A DNA stretch of 64,000 nt from Clostridia bacterium (GCA_017501255.1 JAFVXE010000019.1:1-64000), one strand, 5' to 3'. Counted from the first letter of the stretch, positions 34,171-43,527 are shown. The notes: generated from the sequence alone by a model not told the origin. Made by a program: numbers and translations.

Positions 34171-34202
34171 GAGGCTGTTGCAATCATGCAGCAGCCTCTT
34201 TT
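34171..34202 (+). terminator. terminator (right copy of the duplicated hairpin)
   Basis: GAGGCTG ... CAGCCTC stem followed by TTTTC. This copy keeps the T-tract, so transcription of the gene at 33433 can still end here, after reading through the element. Confidence 0.8.
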
Positions 34203-34224
34203 CTATACACATTGAAAACTTTGT

Positions 34225-35100
34225 TTACATCCCGGCCAGATTCTCCTGCCACAGCCGCAGCTGCTGGTGCAGGTATCCATGGCTCAGGTCGTAGCCGAAG
34301 GTACTCAGCATGGCGGGGTCATAGCTGACCGTCATGGGCATGAAAAGCAGAGCGCTGGGGGCGTCCCCTACAGGGATCCAGTCCCCCTGACCGTAGGCCG
34401 TTCCCTGGGCGGCATTGCCAAGGGCCGCACATTGGGTGTTCACATAAATGGAAAGGTTGTGGATCTCTGCATTGGCGGAGGGGTTCAGGCTCAGGGTTAC
34501 GCTGATGCGGCCTTCGTGGTAGTAAATGTCTGCCTGACCGATCAGGTAACGGTTGCTGGCGCATACGTCCACCGCCATATAGCCCTGCGCCCGGAGGGCG
34601 TTCAGATCCAGCATGGTGCCCATCAGCCAGTCCTGCCCCAAAGCGGAGGAAAGGTCGTAGAGATGAGCGCCGTAGGTACAGGCGCCGTTAGAATACAGCC
34701 GGGCCTGCAACTGCATGAAGGGCATGGCATAGATCATATCGCCCACGTACAGGGTGACCAGATAAGGAACGGTACCGCCGCCCAGATAGGGCAGATAAAT
34801 GTTTCCGCTGTCGAATGCGCCGCTCTGGTAGCCGTAGTCCTTGTCAAAAACCAGCGTCTTTCCGTTCATTTCCGTTAGTGAAAGGCGTACGGGCTGGGCA
34901 TCTGCACCGGGAATCTGCTTGGTCACCCGAAGCCCCTGCGCCTGCGCAGACAAATAATACTGCACATAGTCGTTCTGGTTCAGGCGGGTCATGTCCAGCG
35001 CATCCACATTCATCAGGAAGCAGCCGTCGTCCGCCAGTCCGCTGATGGGAAAGACCAGCAGGCACAAAAGCAGCCAGAGGGGTAAAATACGTTTCTTCAT
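34225..35100 (-). CDS. secreted protein of unknown function (291 aa)
   Basis: A signal peptide (KKRILPLWLLLCLLVFPISGLA, cleavage about residue 23) and a ~265-residue Tyr-rich exported domain with no recognised family. A few Cys (C27, C141, C181, C224 approximately) may be paired. AAAGGAG lies 9 nt before the ATG. It is convergent with the gene at 33433 and divergent from the peptidoglycan-binding gene at 35377. Confidence 0.75.
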   Translation of the reverse strand: MKKRILPLWLLLCLLVFPISGLADDGCFLMNVDALDMTRLNQNDYVQYYLSAQAQGLRVTKQIPGADAQPVRLSLTEMNGKTLVFDKDYGYQSGAFDSGNIYLPYLGGGTVPYLVTLYVGDMIYAMPFMQLQARLYSNGACTYGAHLYDLSSALGQDWLMGTMLDLNALRAQGYMAVDVCASNRYLIGQADIYYHEGRISVTLSLNPSANAEIHNLSIYVNTQCAALGNAAQGTAYGQGDWIPVGDAPSALLFMPMTVSYDPAMLSTFGYDLSHGYLHQQLRLWQENLAGM

Positions 35101-35228
35101 TAATAGGGTCTCCTTTGCACAGAGAATGCATCCCTGTGCTATGATAACGACTTAGTTTAGCATTTCCATCCCGCTGCTGTAAAGATGAATGACAAGAATG
35201 AAAAACTCGTAACATTTTCGTAATACTA

Positions 35229-35257
35229 TTTACTTGTTGTTCATGTTTTGATATACT
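35229..35257 (+). promoter_or_regulatory. promoter of the peptidoglycan-binding gene
   Basis: TTTACT (35229-35234), a 17-bp spacer and TATACT (35252-35257). Confidence 0.65.
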
Positions 35258-35262
35258 GATAC

Positions 35263-35376
35263 CGCTGAATGAACCGGGCATACAGGCGCTCTGTCAGGGG
35301 GCTTGACAAAAGAGATTCAGCAAATGACAGCTACCTTGTCAGGGACGGCCCGGTAGAAATCAGGAGGATGAAGAAC
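35263..35376 (+). promoter_or_regulatory. structured leader of the peptidoglycan-binding gene
   Basis: About 110 nt between promoter and start. GCTGAAT near 35263 can pair with ATTCAGC near 35313. Between and after them, TGTCA and TGACA occur in alternating pairs (TGTCAGGGGGCTTGACA, TGACAGCTACCTTGTCA), and CTACC can pair with GGTAG close to the Shine-Dalgarno AGGAGG. Competing structures are possible. No known riboswitch class matches by eye. Confidence 0.4.
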
Positions 35377-37119
35377 ATGAAATATTTTTGTCATAAGTTA
35401 AGGTGGGCAGCACTGGTGACGGCGCTGCTGATGCTGATCACCGGCACGGCGCTGGCACGGTACAGCACGCTGGAATTCGGGGACCGGGGCAAGGATGTGC
35501 TCAAGCTGCAAACCACCCTGCTGACCATTGGCTTTGACCCCAACGGCACCGACGGTAAGTTTGGCCGGGGCACCGAGAATGCGGTCAAGCAGTTTCAGGC
35601 CGCCAATGGTCTGGAAGCGGATGGCAAGGCCGGTCACCTGACGCTGAGCCTCCTTTATGAAGGACAGAATGTGGTCACAGGCAGCGGCGTTTCCTCTGGT
35701 TCCACCGATTCTTCCAGTTCCGGCGAAACCACGGATACTGCGCCAACCACCACCAATCCCAACACGCTCAAGTATGGCGACAGTGGCAGCCGGGTCACGG
35801 AGCTGCAATCCAATCTGACCAAGCTGGGCTACAATACCAATGGCGTGGATGGCCGCTTCGGCGCCGGCACCCAGCGGGCAGTGGTCAAGTTTCAGAAGGA
35901 CAACGGCTTGTATGCCGATGGTCTGGCAGGTGCGAAAACACTGGCATTGATCGAGCAGAAGGTGGCTGCGCTGGGGAATGACAGCAGTTCTTCCGGCAAC
36001 AGTTCCTCCGATACTTCCGGTTCTTCCAGTTCTTCCAGTTCTTCCAGTTCTTCCTCCGGCACTGGCGGCTTCACCCGCACCCTGCGCAAGGGCTACACCG
36101 GCGAGGATGTGCGCACGGTGCAGCAGCGGCTGAAGGAACTGGGTTACTATACCGGCTCTGTGGACGGTGTGTATGGCAATGGCAGCATTGCAGCGGTGAA
36201 GGCTTTCCAGAAGAACAACGGCCTTACGGCAGATGGTCTGGCTGGTTCCCGCACCTTCCAGGCGCTGCTGTCCTCTTCCGCCGTTCCCGCTGGCAGCAGT
36301 TCTTCCGGCAACGATTCTTCCAACAGTTCTTCGGAGACTCCCTCCACCGGCGAATCCTCCGGCAGTTCTTCCTCCAACAATACGGAGAGCAACACCGGCT
36401 ATGAAACCCTCCGCTATGGTGATAAGGGCAATGCGGTCAGCCAGCTGCAAAAGGCGCTGAAATCCCTTGGCTACAACGTGACCTCCGACGGCGACTACGG
36501 CGCACTGACCCAGATGGCCGTGAAAGCCTTCCAGAAGTGCAATGGTCTCACTGCGGACGGTGTGGCGGGTTCCTCCACGCTGGAGTTGCTCTACAGCGGC
36601 AATGCCAAGAAGTATGATGCTGAAACCGCCGGTGATACCAACACCCTGCCTGATGGCGTGGGCAGCGCCTCCGGCCCCAGTACCAGCAGCGTCAAACTGC
36701 TGCACTGGTTCAATGATATAAAGCCCACCATCCGTGCAGGACAGACCTGCACCATTTTCGACCCGGCTACCAATCTGCAATGGAAGCTCCGGTTCTACAG
36801 CCTGGGCCGCCATGCGGACAGTGAACCCCTCACTGCCACCGATACCCAGATCATGTTCAAGGCCTTTGGCAACAAGAACACCTGGACGCCCAAGCCGGTT
36901 TATGTGCAGCTGCCCTCCGGCGTGTGGACGCTGGCGACCATGCACAATGTGCCCCATTTGTCCGGTTCCATCAAGGATAACGATTTTGACGGCCATCTGT
37001 GCGTTCACTTCCTGCGCGATATGGACGAATGCTCCAAGAATGACCCGGATTACGGCGTGCAGAACCAGAACGCCATCCGCAAAAAGTGGAAGCAGATGAC
37101 GGGCGAAACTGTGGAATAA
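35377..37119 (+). CDS. secreted protein with four peptidoglycan-binding domains and a C-terminal Cys/His domain (580 aa)
   Basis: A signal peptide (AALVTALLMLITGTALA) and four PG_binding_1 domains at about residues 29-95, 129-195, 232-298 and 341-408 (each with DG-x-FG-x-x-T and AVKxFQ). Ser/Thr-rich linkers separate them. The C-terminal domain (about 433-580) contains HNVPHLSGSIKDNDFDGHLCVHFLRD. Its H and C, ahead of an Arg, recall a circularly related L,D-transpeptidase-like active site, but the canonical SHGCVR motif is absent. Likely a cell-wall enzyme. ATG 35377 has AGGAGG 9 nt upstream. Confidence 0.87.
   Translation: MKYFCHKLRWAALVTALLMLITGTALARYSTLEFGDRGKDVLKLQTTLLTIGFDPNGTDGKFGRGTENAVKQFQAANGLEADGKAGHLTLSLLYEGQNVVTGSGVSSGSTDSSSSGETTDTAPTTTNPNTLKYGDSGSRVTELQSNLTKLGYNTNGVDGRFGAGTQRAVVKFQKDNGLYADGLAGAKTLALIEQKVAALGNDSSSSGNSSSDTSGSSSSSSSSSSSSGTGGFTRTLRKGYTGEDVRTVQQRLKELGYYTGSVDGVYGNGSIAAVKAFQKNNGLTADGLAGSRTFQALLSSSAVPAGSSSSGNDSSNSSSETPSTGESSGSSSSNNTESNTGYETLRYGDKGNAVSQLQKALKSLGYNVTSDGDYGALTQMAVKAFQKCNGLTADGVAGSSTLELLYSGNAKKYDAETAGDTNTLPDGVGSASGPSTSSVKLLHWFNDIKPTIRAGQTCTIFDPATNLQWKLRFYSLGRHADSEPLTATDTQIMFKAFGNKNTWTPKPVYVQLPSGVWTLATMHNVPHLSGSIKDNDFDGHLCVHFLRDMDECSKNDPDYGVQNQNAIRKKWKQMTGETVE
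36018..36057 (+). repeat. 9-bp tandem repeat coding for poly-Ser linker
   Basis: About four and a half copies of TTCTTCCAG in frame. Each encodes Ser-Ser-Ser, inside the linker between the second and third peptidoglycan-binding domains. Confidence 0.85.
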
Positions 37120-37144
37120 GGGACAAGCCCCGATACAGCAATAA

Positions 37145-37189
37145 AGAGCCGCAGCGCTGGCAATTCAGCAGGGCTGCGGCTCTCCTTTT
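37145..37189 (+). terminator. terminator after the peptidoglycan-binding gene
   Basis: AGAGCCGCAGC pairs with GCTGCGGCTCT around a 17-nt loop, then CCTTTTGG. Confidence 0.8.
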
Positions 37190-37203
37190 GGTTCTGGGAA
37201 GGT

Positions 37204-37374
37204 TTACTTGGCGTGATAGCTGGCGCACAGGCTTTCATCGCAATTGCCGTTGTGGCATTCATTGCGGGGCTTCACCTGGATGCTGTCCAGCTCGCACATA
37301 CCGCTCTGGCTGTGATGGCGGCAGCTTTCCACCGAGCAATGGATGCACTGGTTCTTGTTTTCGAAAGACATCAT
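37204..37374 (-). CDS. DUF1540 cysteine-rich small protein (56 aa)
   Basis: Eight Cys in the DUF1540 pattern (CIHCSVESC ... C ... CHNGNCDESLC), a probable metal-binding fold common in Clostridia and of unknown function. GGAGG lies 6 nt before ATG 37374; a second ATG follows directly. It stands alone between two plus-strand genes. Confidence 0.87.
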   Translation of the reverse strand: MMSFENKNQCIHCSVESCRHHSQSGMCELDSIQVKPRNECHNGNCDESLCASYHAK

Positions 37375-37453
37375 TTTCCACCTCCCTTTCCGGTGATGGT
37401 AACAGGATGACCCGGCGGGGCGGTTTCTATACGGCGGTTTTTTGCGGGAGTGC

Positions 37454-37482
37454 TTGCCAAGGGGATGACAAAGTGCTATAAT
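37454..37482 (+). promoter_or_regulatory. queT promoter
   Basis: TTGCCA (37454-37459), a 17-bp spacer and TATAAT (37477-37482). The 55-nt leader shows no recognisable preQ1 aptamer. Confidence 0.85.
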
Positions 37483-37541
37483 CCGCAATTGCTGCAAAAA
37501 ACATTGAATGCAAACCAACACAAAGGAGGCGCAGTACGAAT

Positions 37542-38027
37542 ATGAAACGGTATATTTCCATTAAGAGTCTGACATTGGCGGCGATGGTGGCTTCCCTGTA
37601 TACTGCGCTGACCCTTGTGTTTCAGCCCATCAGTTTTCAGCAGGTGCAGTTCCGCATTTCCGAAGCGCTGACCCTTTTGCCGGTGCTGTTTGTGGAGGCC
37701 GTGCCCGGGCTGGCGGCGGGCTGCCTGATCAGCAATCTGCTGGCGGGCGCCAACCCCTACGATGTGGTGTTTGGCACGCTGGCTACCTTGCTGGCTGCCA
37801 TTCTGAGCCGGAAACTGCGGGGGAATGTGTGGCTGGCTGCGCTTCCGCCGGTTGTCTGCAATGGCGTGATCATTGGTTTGGTGCTGACCTATGCCTATGG
37901 CATCGATCTTCTCTGGCTGAATATGCTGACGGTTTCCCTGGGGCAGGCAGTGGTGTGCTATGCACTGGGGGTGCCTATGGTGAAGGCTCTGGAAAAAATG
38001 GATCTGCCCCTGTGGCATGACAAATAA
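37542..38027 (+). CDS. queT: QueT-type queuosine-precursor transporter (161 aa)
   Basis: Membrane S-component of an ECF transporter, with five to six hydrophobic helices. The family signature is SLYTALTLVFQPISFQQVQFRISEALTLLP (about 18-47) followed by AVPGLAAGCLISNLL and GANPYDVVFGTLATLLAA. It imports a queuosine precursor (queuine or preQ1), and the ECF energising module must be encoded elsewhere. An AAAGGAGG lies about 12 nt before the ATG, a little far. Confidence 0.93.
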   Translation: MKRYISIKSLTLAAMVASLYTALTLVFQPISFQQVQFRISEALTLLPVLFVEAVPGLAAGCLISNLLAGANPYDVVFGTLATLLAAILSRKLRGNVWLAALPPVVCNGVIIGLVLTYAYGIDLLWLNMLTVSLGQAVVCYALGVPMVKALEKMDLPLWHDK

Positions 38028-38051
38028 GGATAAACAGTACAATAGATGAAG

Positions 38052-38090
38052 AAAACAGGGACGTTTGCGCATGGCAAGCGTCCCTGTTTT
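38052..38090. terminator. terminator between queT and the convergent hydrolase gene
   Basis: AAAACAGGGACG ... CGTCCCTGTTTT stem followed by GTGATTTTT, with an A-tract on the other side; usable from both directions. Confidence 0.9.
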
Positions 38091-38108
38091 GTGATTTTTC
38101 AAGATGGT

Positions 38109-39164
38109 TTATTCCCCGACAGCAGCATACACCGCATTGTGCAAAAGCCTGCGCACCCGGTAGATGCCCATGGAATCCCGGGAAGGGCAGATCCGGTTGG
38201 TCAAAAATACCACATACAGGCCGCTTTCCGGCTCCAGAGTGATGCTGGTGCCGGTAAAGCCGGTATGGCCGATGGTGGTGGCAGGGAACAGGTCGCCGGT
38301 GTAGCCGTTATCCAGCTGGGGCAGGTAGAAACCGAGGCCGCGTCCCTGAGGCATATGGGGGGTGTGGTTGCGCATACTCAGCCGCACCGTGGCAGGGGAC
38401 AGGTAGCGGGAACCATCCGGCAGAGCGCCTTCGGCAGCCAGCATCTGCATAAACAGCGCCAGGTCATCCATGGTGGAAAACACGCCTGCGTTGCCGCTGA
38501 CCCCGCCCAGAAAACGGGCGTTTTCATCGTGCACAGCGCCGCACAGGCATTGACCGTCATCCTGCATCTCGGTGGAGGCTATGTTGCCCGGCGCAGGCAG
38601 ATAGCCGGTTTTCTGCATCTTCAGCGGCCAGAAGACCTCCTGCACAGCCAGCTCGCTCAGGGGCATATCGTAGAGGCATTCCAGCAGCTGCCCCAGCAGG
38701 ATGTAGCCAGCGCAGCAGTATTGCTGGGCTGTACCGGGACGGTAGCGCAGCGGTGCCCGCAGCAACAGCTCAGCTGTGCGGGAAGGTTCGCTGCCCAGCT
38801 CCCACAGGTGCAGCCCCGTGGTGAACCCGGCGGTGTGGGTCAGGATCTGCCCGATGGTGATGTTCTGCTTATCCTCCGGTGTATCCAGAAAGGTGCCCAG
38901 CTGATCCCACAGGCACAGCTTGCCAGCTTCCATGGCCCGGAGAGTCAGCATACCAATGACCAGCGGTTTGGTGATGGAAGCCAGATCGTACCGGGTGTGC
39001 TCGGTGGTGAGGGGAGCGTCGTCCTCCATGGACAGGCGACCGTACGCCCGGCGGAACAGCACCCGATCGCCCTTGCCCACCAACAGGTTGGCGGAGGTGA
39101 AGTTTTCTTCTGCCAAGGCCTGACGGATCACCTGATCGGCTTTGGAAAAGTCAGCAGTGCGCAT
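38109..39164 (-). CDS. beta-lactamase-fold serine hydrolase (351 aa)
   Basis: Class C beta-lactamase/esterase family. The SxxK motif is S63-ITK66, the third motif H300-TG (IGHTGFTGTS), and GGVSGNAGVFST is typical of the clade. The second motif, usually YxN, reads Y149-C-C, so the Asn is replaced by Cys. No signal peptide, so it acts in the cytoplasm; such members are often esterases, peptidases or amidases rather than penicillin-hydrolysing enzymes. Its ATG overlaps the stop of the HAD gene (TGATG), so it is translationally coupled. Confidence 0.85.
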   Translation of the reverse strand: MRTADFSKADQVIRQALAEENFTSANLLVGKGDRVLFRRAYGRLSMEDDAPLTTEHTRYDLASITKPLVIGMLTLRAMEAGKLCLWDQLGTFLDTPEDKQNITIGQILTHTAGFTTGLHLWELGSEPSRTAELLLRAPLRYRPGTAQQYCCAGYILLGQLLECLYDMPLSELAVQEVFWPLKMQKTGYLPAPGNIASTEMQDDGQCLCGAVHDENARFLGGVSGNAGVFSTMDDLALFMQMLAAEGALPDGSRYLSPATVRLSMRNHTPHMPQGRGLGFYLPQLDNGYTGDLFPATTIGHTGFTGTSITLEPESGLYVVFLTNRICPSRDSMGIYRVRRLLHNAVYAAVGE

Positions 39165-39859
39165 CAGGCTTCCTCCTTTGCTTTGGGCGGCTTGGTTGAC
39201 CAGTTCACGATGGTCACATTCTCCATCTCATCCAGCGAACGCTTCATTTTTCGGCTGGGATTGACAGCAACTTTGCTTTGGCAAAGTTCCAGCATGGGCA
39301 GATCGCCGGTGGAATTGCCGTAGGCGGTGGAGGTTTCGTAATCCAGCCGGTCGCCCATGGCAGCCAGATATTCAGCCAAACGCAGGGGCTTTTGCAGACC
39401 CCGGCAATTATCCCCTACAAGGCTGGTATACAGACCGTTTTCGTCCACATCCATCCTGGTACCGATCACGTCGGCAACGCCCAGCATATCCTTCAGGGGC
39501 ATCAGGTAAAAGGAAGGGGAAGCGGTGATCAGCAGCACGGTTGCGCCTTCCTGCTGCTGCTTTTGCAGCGTGGCGATGCCTTCCGGGAAAAACCGGGGTG
39601 CCAGTACTTCCAGACAGAACAGCTGGGCAAAGGCGGCCATTTCCATTTCAGAACGGCCTTTCATCCATACCAGTGCCTGCTGCTTGGCCTGCTCAATGGT
39701 CAGCTTGCCCAGCTTGTGGCGGATGGCTGCGCCAATGCCGCCCAGCAGCTGCCTGCGGGTACAAAGCCGCCGCTTCCGGGCGAACTGACAAAGCTGAATG
39801 ATGGAGTCGCCCTTGCAGAGGGTGCCGTCAAAATCAAACAGGGCGTACTTCTTTTGCAT
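39164..39859 (-). CDS. HAD-IB family phosphatase (231 aa)
   Basis: Haloacid dehalogenase-type phosphatase. Motif I is D9-FD11GTLCKGDS, motif II LLITASPS and motif III/IV GNSTGDLPML. The helical cap between motifs I and II fits the SerB/PgpC-like IB subclass. Substrate unknown. AAAGGA lies 9 nt before ATG 39859. It forms a two-gene operon with the hydrolase behind it. Confidence 0.88.
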   Translation of the reverse strand: MQKKYALFDFDGTLCKGDSIIQLCQFARKRRLCTRRQLLGGIGAAIRHKLGKLTIEQAKQQALVWMKGRSEMEMAAFAQLFCLEVLAPRFFPEGIATLQKQQQEGATVLLITASPSFYLMPLKDMLGVADVIGTRMDVDENGLYTSLVGDNCRGLQKPLRLAEYLAAMGDRLDYETSTAYGNSTGDLPMLELCQSKVAVNPSRKMKRSLDEMENVTIVNWSTKPPKAKEEA

Positions 39860-40044
39860 GGGGATTCGTCCTTTCCTGAGGCGGCGGGGGATGAGCCGCC
39901 GCTGAATGATACTGTTGTCAGTATAGCACGAATGATGGCAAAAATACAGCGGATAACGATTCAAACCTTACTTGACGATCTGGCGATTTTGCATCCAAAT
40001 GCGACAAACACCGCGAAATCGTTTGCATCCCGAATGTTCTCAAG

Positions 40045-40073
40045 TTGTCAATTTGGAATGTTCGTGATATACT
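40045..40073 (+). promoter_or_regulatory. promoter of the purine operon
   Basis: TTGTCA (40045-40050), a 17-bp spacer and TATACT (40068-40073). The region 39860-40044 upstream shows no gene. Confidence 0.85.
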
Positions 40074-40080
40074 GAACGAG

Positions 40081-40252
40081 GCGCTGGTTTTGGAATGGCA
40101 AAAGCAGCGCATAACCGATGAAACGGCAACCGAAGGACGAAAAAGCCCCGCTCTGGAGAGAATGTTCGGGTTTTTGCCTCATCTGCCTGCCGTGCAGCAG
40201 CCCTTTGTACGGGTTTATCTGCAAACAAAAGTCATGTCTGGAGGATCTCTTC
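40081..40252 (+). promoter_or_regulatory. structured leader of the purine operon
   Basis: About 170 nt. First hairpin GCGCTGGTTTTG (40081-40092)/CAAAAGCAGCGC (40099-40110), with one G-G mismatch. A small CCG/CGG hairpin lies at 40115-40126. A terminator-like structure AAAAA(g)CCC/GGGTTTTT lies at 40140-40175, enclosing CTCTGGAGAG and ending in T5. This looks like an attenuator. I do not recognise a purine, PRPP, ZTP or glycine riboswitch. Confidence 0.55.
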
Positions 40253-40747
40253 ATGAAAAAAGTCGGCATCGTTATGGGCAGCGACAGCGATCTGCCTATT
40301 GTGGAGAAAGCAGTCAATATGCTGGAAAGCCTGGGTGTTCCCTGCGAAACCCATGTGTATTCCGCTCACCGCACCCCGGAGGAAGCCCGTCAGTTTGCGC
40401 TGAATGCCCGCAAAAACGGTTTCGGCGTTATCATTGCCGCCGCCGGTATGGCAGCCCATCTGGCTGGCGCCATCGCCGCCAACACCACCCTGCCGGTGAT
40501 CGGTATCCCCTGCAAATCCTCTGTGCTGGATGGCATGGATGCCCTGCTTTCCACCGTGATGATGCCTCCCGGAATCCCCGTGGCCACCGTTGCCATTGGC
40601 GGCGGTGCCAATGCGGCGCTGCTGGCTGCCCAGATTATCGCCGTGAGCGATGAGGAACTGGCCCGCAAGCTGGACGAGAAGCGTGCCAGGGATGCTGCCG
40701 TTGTTCTGGAAAAGGATGCGGCCATCTGCGAGAAGTACAGCCGGTAA
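40253..40747 (+). CDS. purE: 5-(carboxyamino)imidazole ribonucleotide mutase, class I (164 aa)
   Basis: Converts N5-CAIR to CAIR. GSDSDLP (residues 8-14), SAHRTPEEA and [17 protein letters not shown] mark class I PurE, which needs PurK; no purK is in the window. GGAGG lies 8 nt before ATG 40253. First gene of the nine-gene purine operon. Confidence 0.96.
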   Translation: MKKVGIVMGSDSDLPIVEKAVNMLESLGVPCETHVYSAHRTPEEARQFALNARKNGFGVIIAAAGMAAHLAGAIAANTTLPVIGIPCKSSVLDGMDALLSTVMMPPGIPVATVAIGGGANAALLAAQIIAVSDEELARKLDEKRARDAAVVLEKDAAICEKYSR

Positions 40748-40779
40748 GACACTGAACCATCAACAAGGAGCGTGACACT

Positions 40780-42204
<1,425 letters not shown>

Positions 42205-42223
42205 CGGAGGTGGGGGGACGAGA

Positions 42224-42304
42224 GTGGGAGGCGCTGCCTCCCACGCCCACCGGCAGGGGCCTGAGGCCCCTGCACCCCACTCATTGCGCCGTTTCACGGC
42301 GCAA
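42224..42304 (+). repeat. three-hairpin repeat R4 (a-b-c, sense to purF)
   Basis: a GTGGGAGGC-GCT-GCCTCCCAC (42224-42244); b GCAGGGGCC-TGA-GGCCCCTGC (42253-42273); c TTGCGCCGT-TTC-ACGGCGCAA (42284-42304). It starts 19 nt after the purF stop. Confidence 0.9.
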
Positions 42305-42332
42305 AAGAAAACCACGACTGCAACACCCACTC

Positions 42333-42408
42333 TGTGCCCATGAAATGGGCACAGTCCGGAGGTGCAGGAGGCACTGCCTCCTGCCGGGGTTTGGGGCAGC
42401 GCCCCAAA
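42333..42408 (-). repeat. three-hairpin repeat R5 (inverted copy facing R4)
   Basis: On the minus strand: a TTTGGGGC-GCT-GCCCCAAA (42408-42390), b GCAGGAGGC-AGT-GCCTCCTGC (42384-42364), c TGTGCCCAT-TTC-ATGGGCACA (42353-42333). With R4 it forms an inverted pair that fills the 238-bp gap between purF and purM. Confidence 0.9.
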
Positions 42409-42442
42409 TCGTTTCCCCAATACAAAAAGGAGGAACCACACA

Positions 42443-43486
42443 ATGCACAACCAGTCCAAGTCCGACAGCTACGCCGCCGCTGGCGTGGATATTACCGCAG
42501 GCTACAAGGCGGTAGAACTGATGAAAAAGCATATTGCCCGCACCATGACGGCGGGTGTGTGCTCCGATGTGGGCGGCTTCGGCGGCCTGTTTGAGCTGGA
42601 TCTGACCGGCATCACCCAGCCGGTGCTGGTCAGCGGCACCGACGGCTGCGGCACCAAGGTAAAGCTGGCCATGCTCATGGACAAGCACGACACCATCGGC
42701 ATCGATGCCGTTGCCATGTGCGTCAACGACATCATCTGCTGCGGTGCCAAGCCCCTGTTCTTCCTTGACTATATCGCCTGCGGCAAGAACATCCCCGAGA
42801 AGATTGCCCAGATCGTCTCCGGCGTTGCCGAGGGCTGCGTCCAGTCCGGCGCTGCGCTGATCGGCGGCGAAACTGCCGAGCATCCCGGTCTGATGCCCGT
42901 GGACGACTACGATGTGGCTGGCTACTGCACCGGCGTGGTGGACAAAGCCAAGATCATCGACAACAAGGCCATGGAGGCTGGCGATGTGATCATCGCTCTG
43001 CCCTCCACCGGCGTACATTCCAATGGTTTCTCTCTGGTGCGCAAGGTGTTCGACGTGGAGAATGCCGATCTGCAAAGCCCCGTTGCTGAACTGGGCGGCA
43101 AGAGCCTGGGTGAGACCCTGCTGACCCCCACCCGCATCTATGTGAAGCCCGTGCTGGCCCTCAACGAGCAGGTGAAGATCAAGGGCATCAGCCACATCAC
43201 CGGCGGCGGCTTCTACGAGAACATTCCGCGCTCCATTCCCGATGGTCTGGGTGCCAAGATCGACAAGGCTTCCGTCAAGGTGCTGCCCATCTTTGATCTG
43301 ATTGCCAAGACCGGCAACATCAGCGAGCGGGATATGTACAACACCTTCAACATGGGCGTTGGCATGAGCATCGTGGTCGGCAAGGAAGACGCCGACAAGG
43401 CCATCGAAATTCTCAAGGCAAACGGCGAGGATGCTTACCTCATCGGCGAGATTGTGGTTTCCGAGGAGAAGATTACCATTTGCTGA
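42443..43486 (+). CDS. purM: phosphoribosylformylglycinamidine cyclo-ligase (347 aa)
   Basis: AIR synthetase. Motifs: [19 protein letters not shown] (residues 9-27), [32 protein letters not shown] and [18 protein letters not shown] lies 9 nt before ATG 42443. Length is normal. It is separated from purF by the R4/R5 hairpin pair, so its expression relative to purF may be modulated there. Confidence 0.96.
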   Translation: MHNQSKSDSYAAAGVDITAGYKAVELMKKHIARTMTAGVCSDVGGFGGLFELDLTGITQPVLVSGTDGCGTKVKLAMLMDKHDTIGIDAVAMCVNDIICCGAKPLFFLDYIACGKNIPEKIAQIVSGVAEGCVQSGAALIGGETAEHPGLMPVDDYDVAGYCTGVVDKAKIIDNKAMEAGDVIIALPSTGVHSNGFSLVRKVFDVENADLQSPVAELGGKSLGETLLTPTRIYVKPVLALNEQVKIKGISHITGGGFYENIPRSIPDGLGAKIDKASVKVLPIFDLIAKTGNISERDMYNTFNMGVGMSIVVGKEDADKAIEILKANGEDAYLIGEIVVSEEKITIC

Positions 43487-43527
43487 GTTCCCCACTGATT
43501 GTCTACAGAAAGAGAGGGCATCACCCC

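Noticed and set aside
33964-34212. Minus-strand open frame through mobile-element copy B, sharing a stretch (AYEPTARRAANGDRNPLLRK) with an open frame in copy A
   Set aside because: The frame is open in both copies but starts and ends differently and runs into unrelated flanks. It has no ribosome binding site, and the conservation is explained by the structured DNA/RNA. It could be reconsidered if many genome copies keep the frame open.
37483-37541. preQ1 riboswitch before queT
   Set aside because: The leader is about 55 nt and lacks the aptamer's stem-loop plus A-rich tail arrangement in a form I can align.
40115-40165. Glycine-riboswitch-like pieces in the purE leader (ACCGAAGG, CTCTGGAGAG)
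   Set aside because: The order and the missing partner segments do not make a complete aptamer. The CTCT/AGAG piece is better explained as the inner stem of the terminator-like hairpin.
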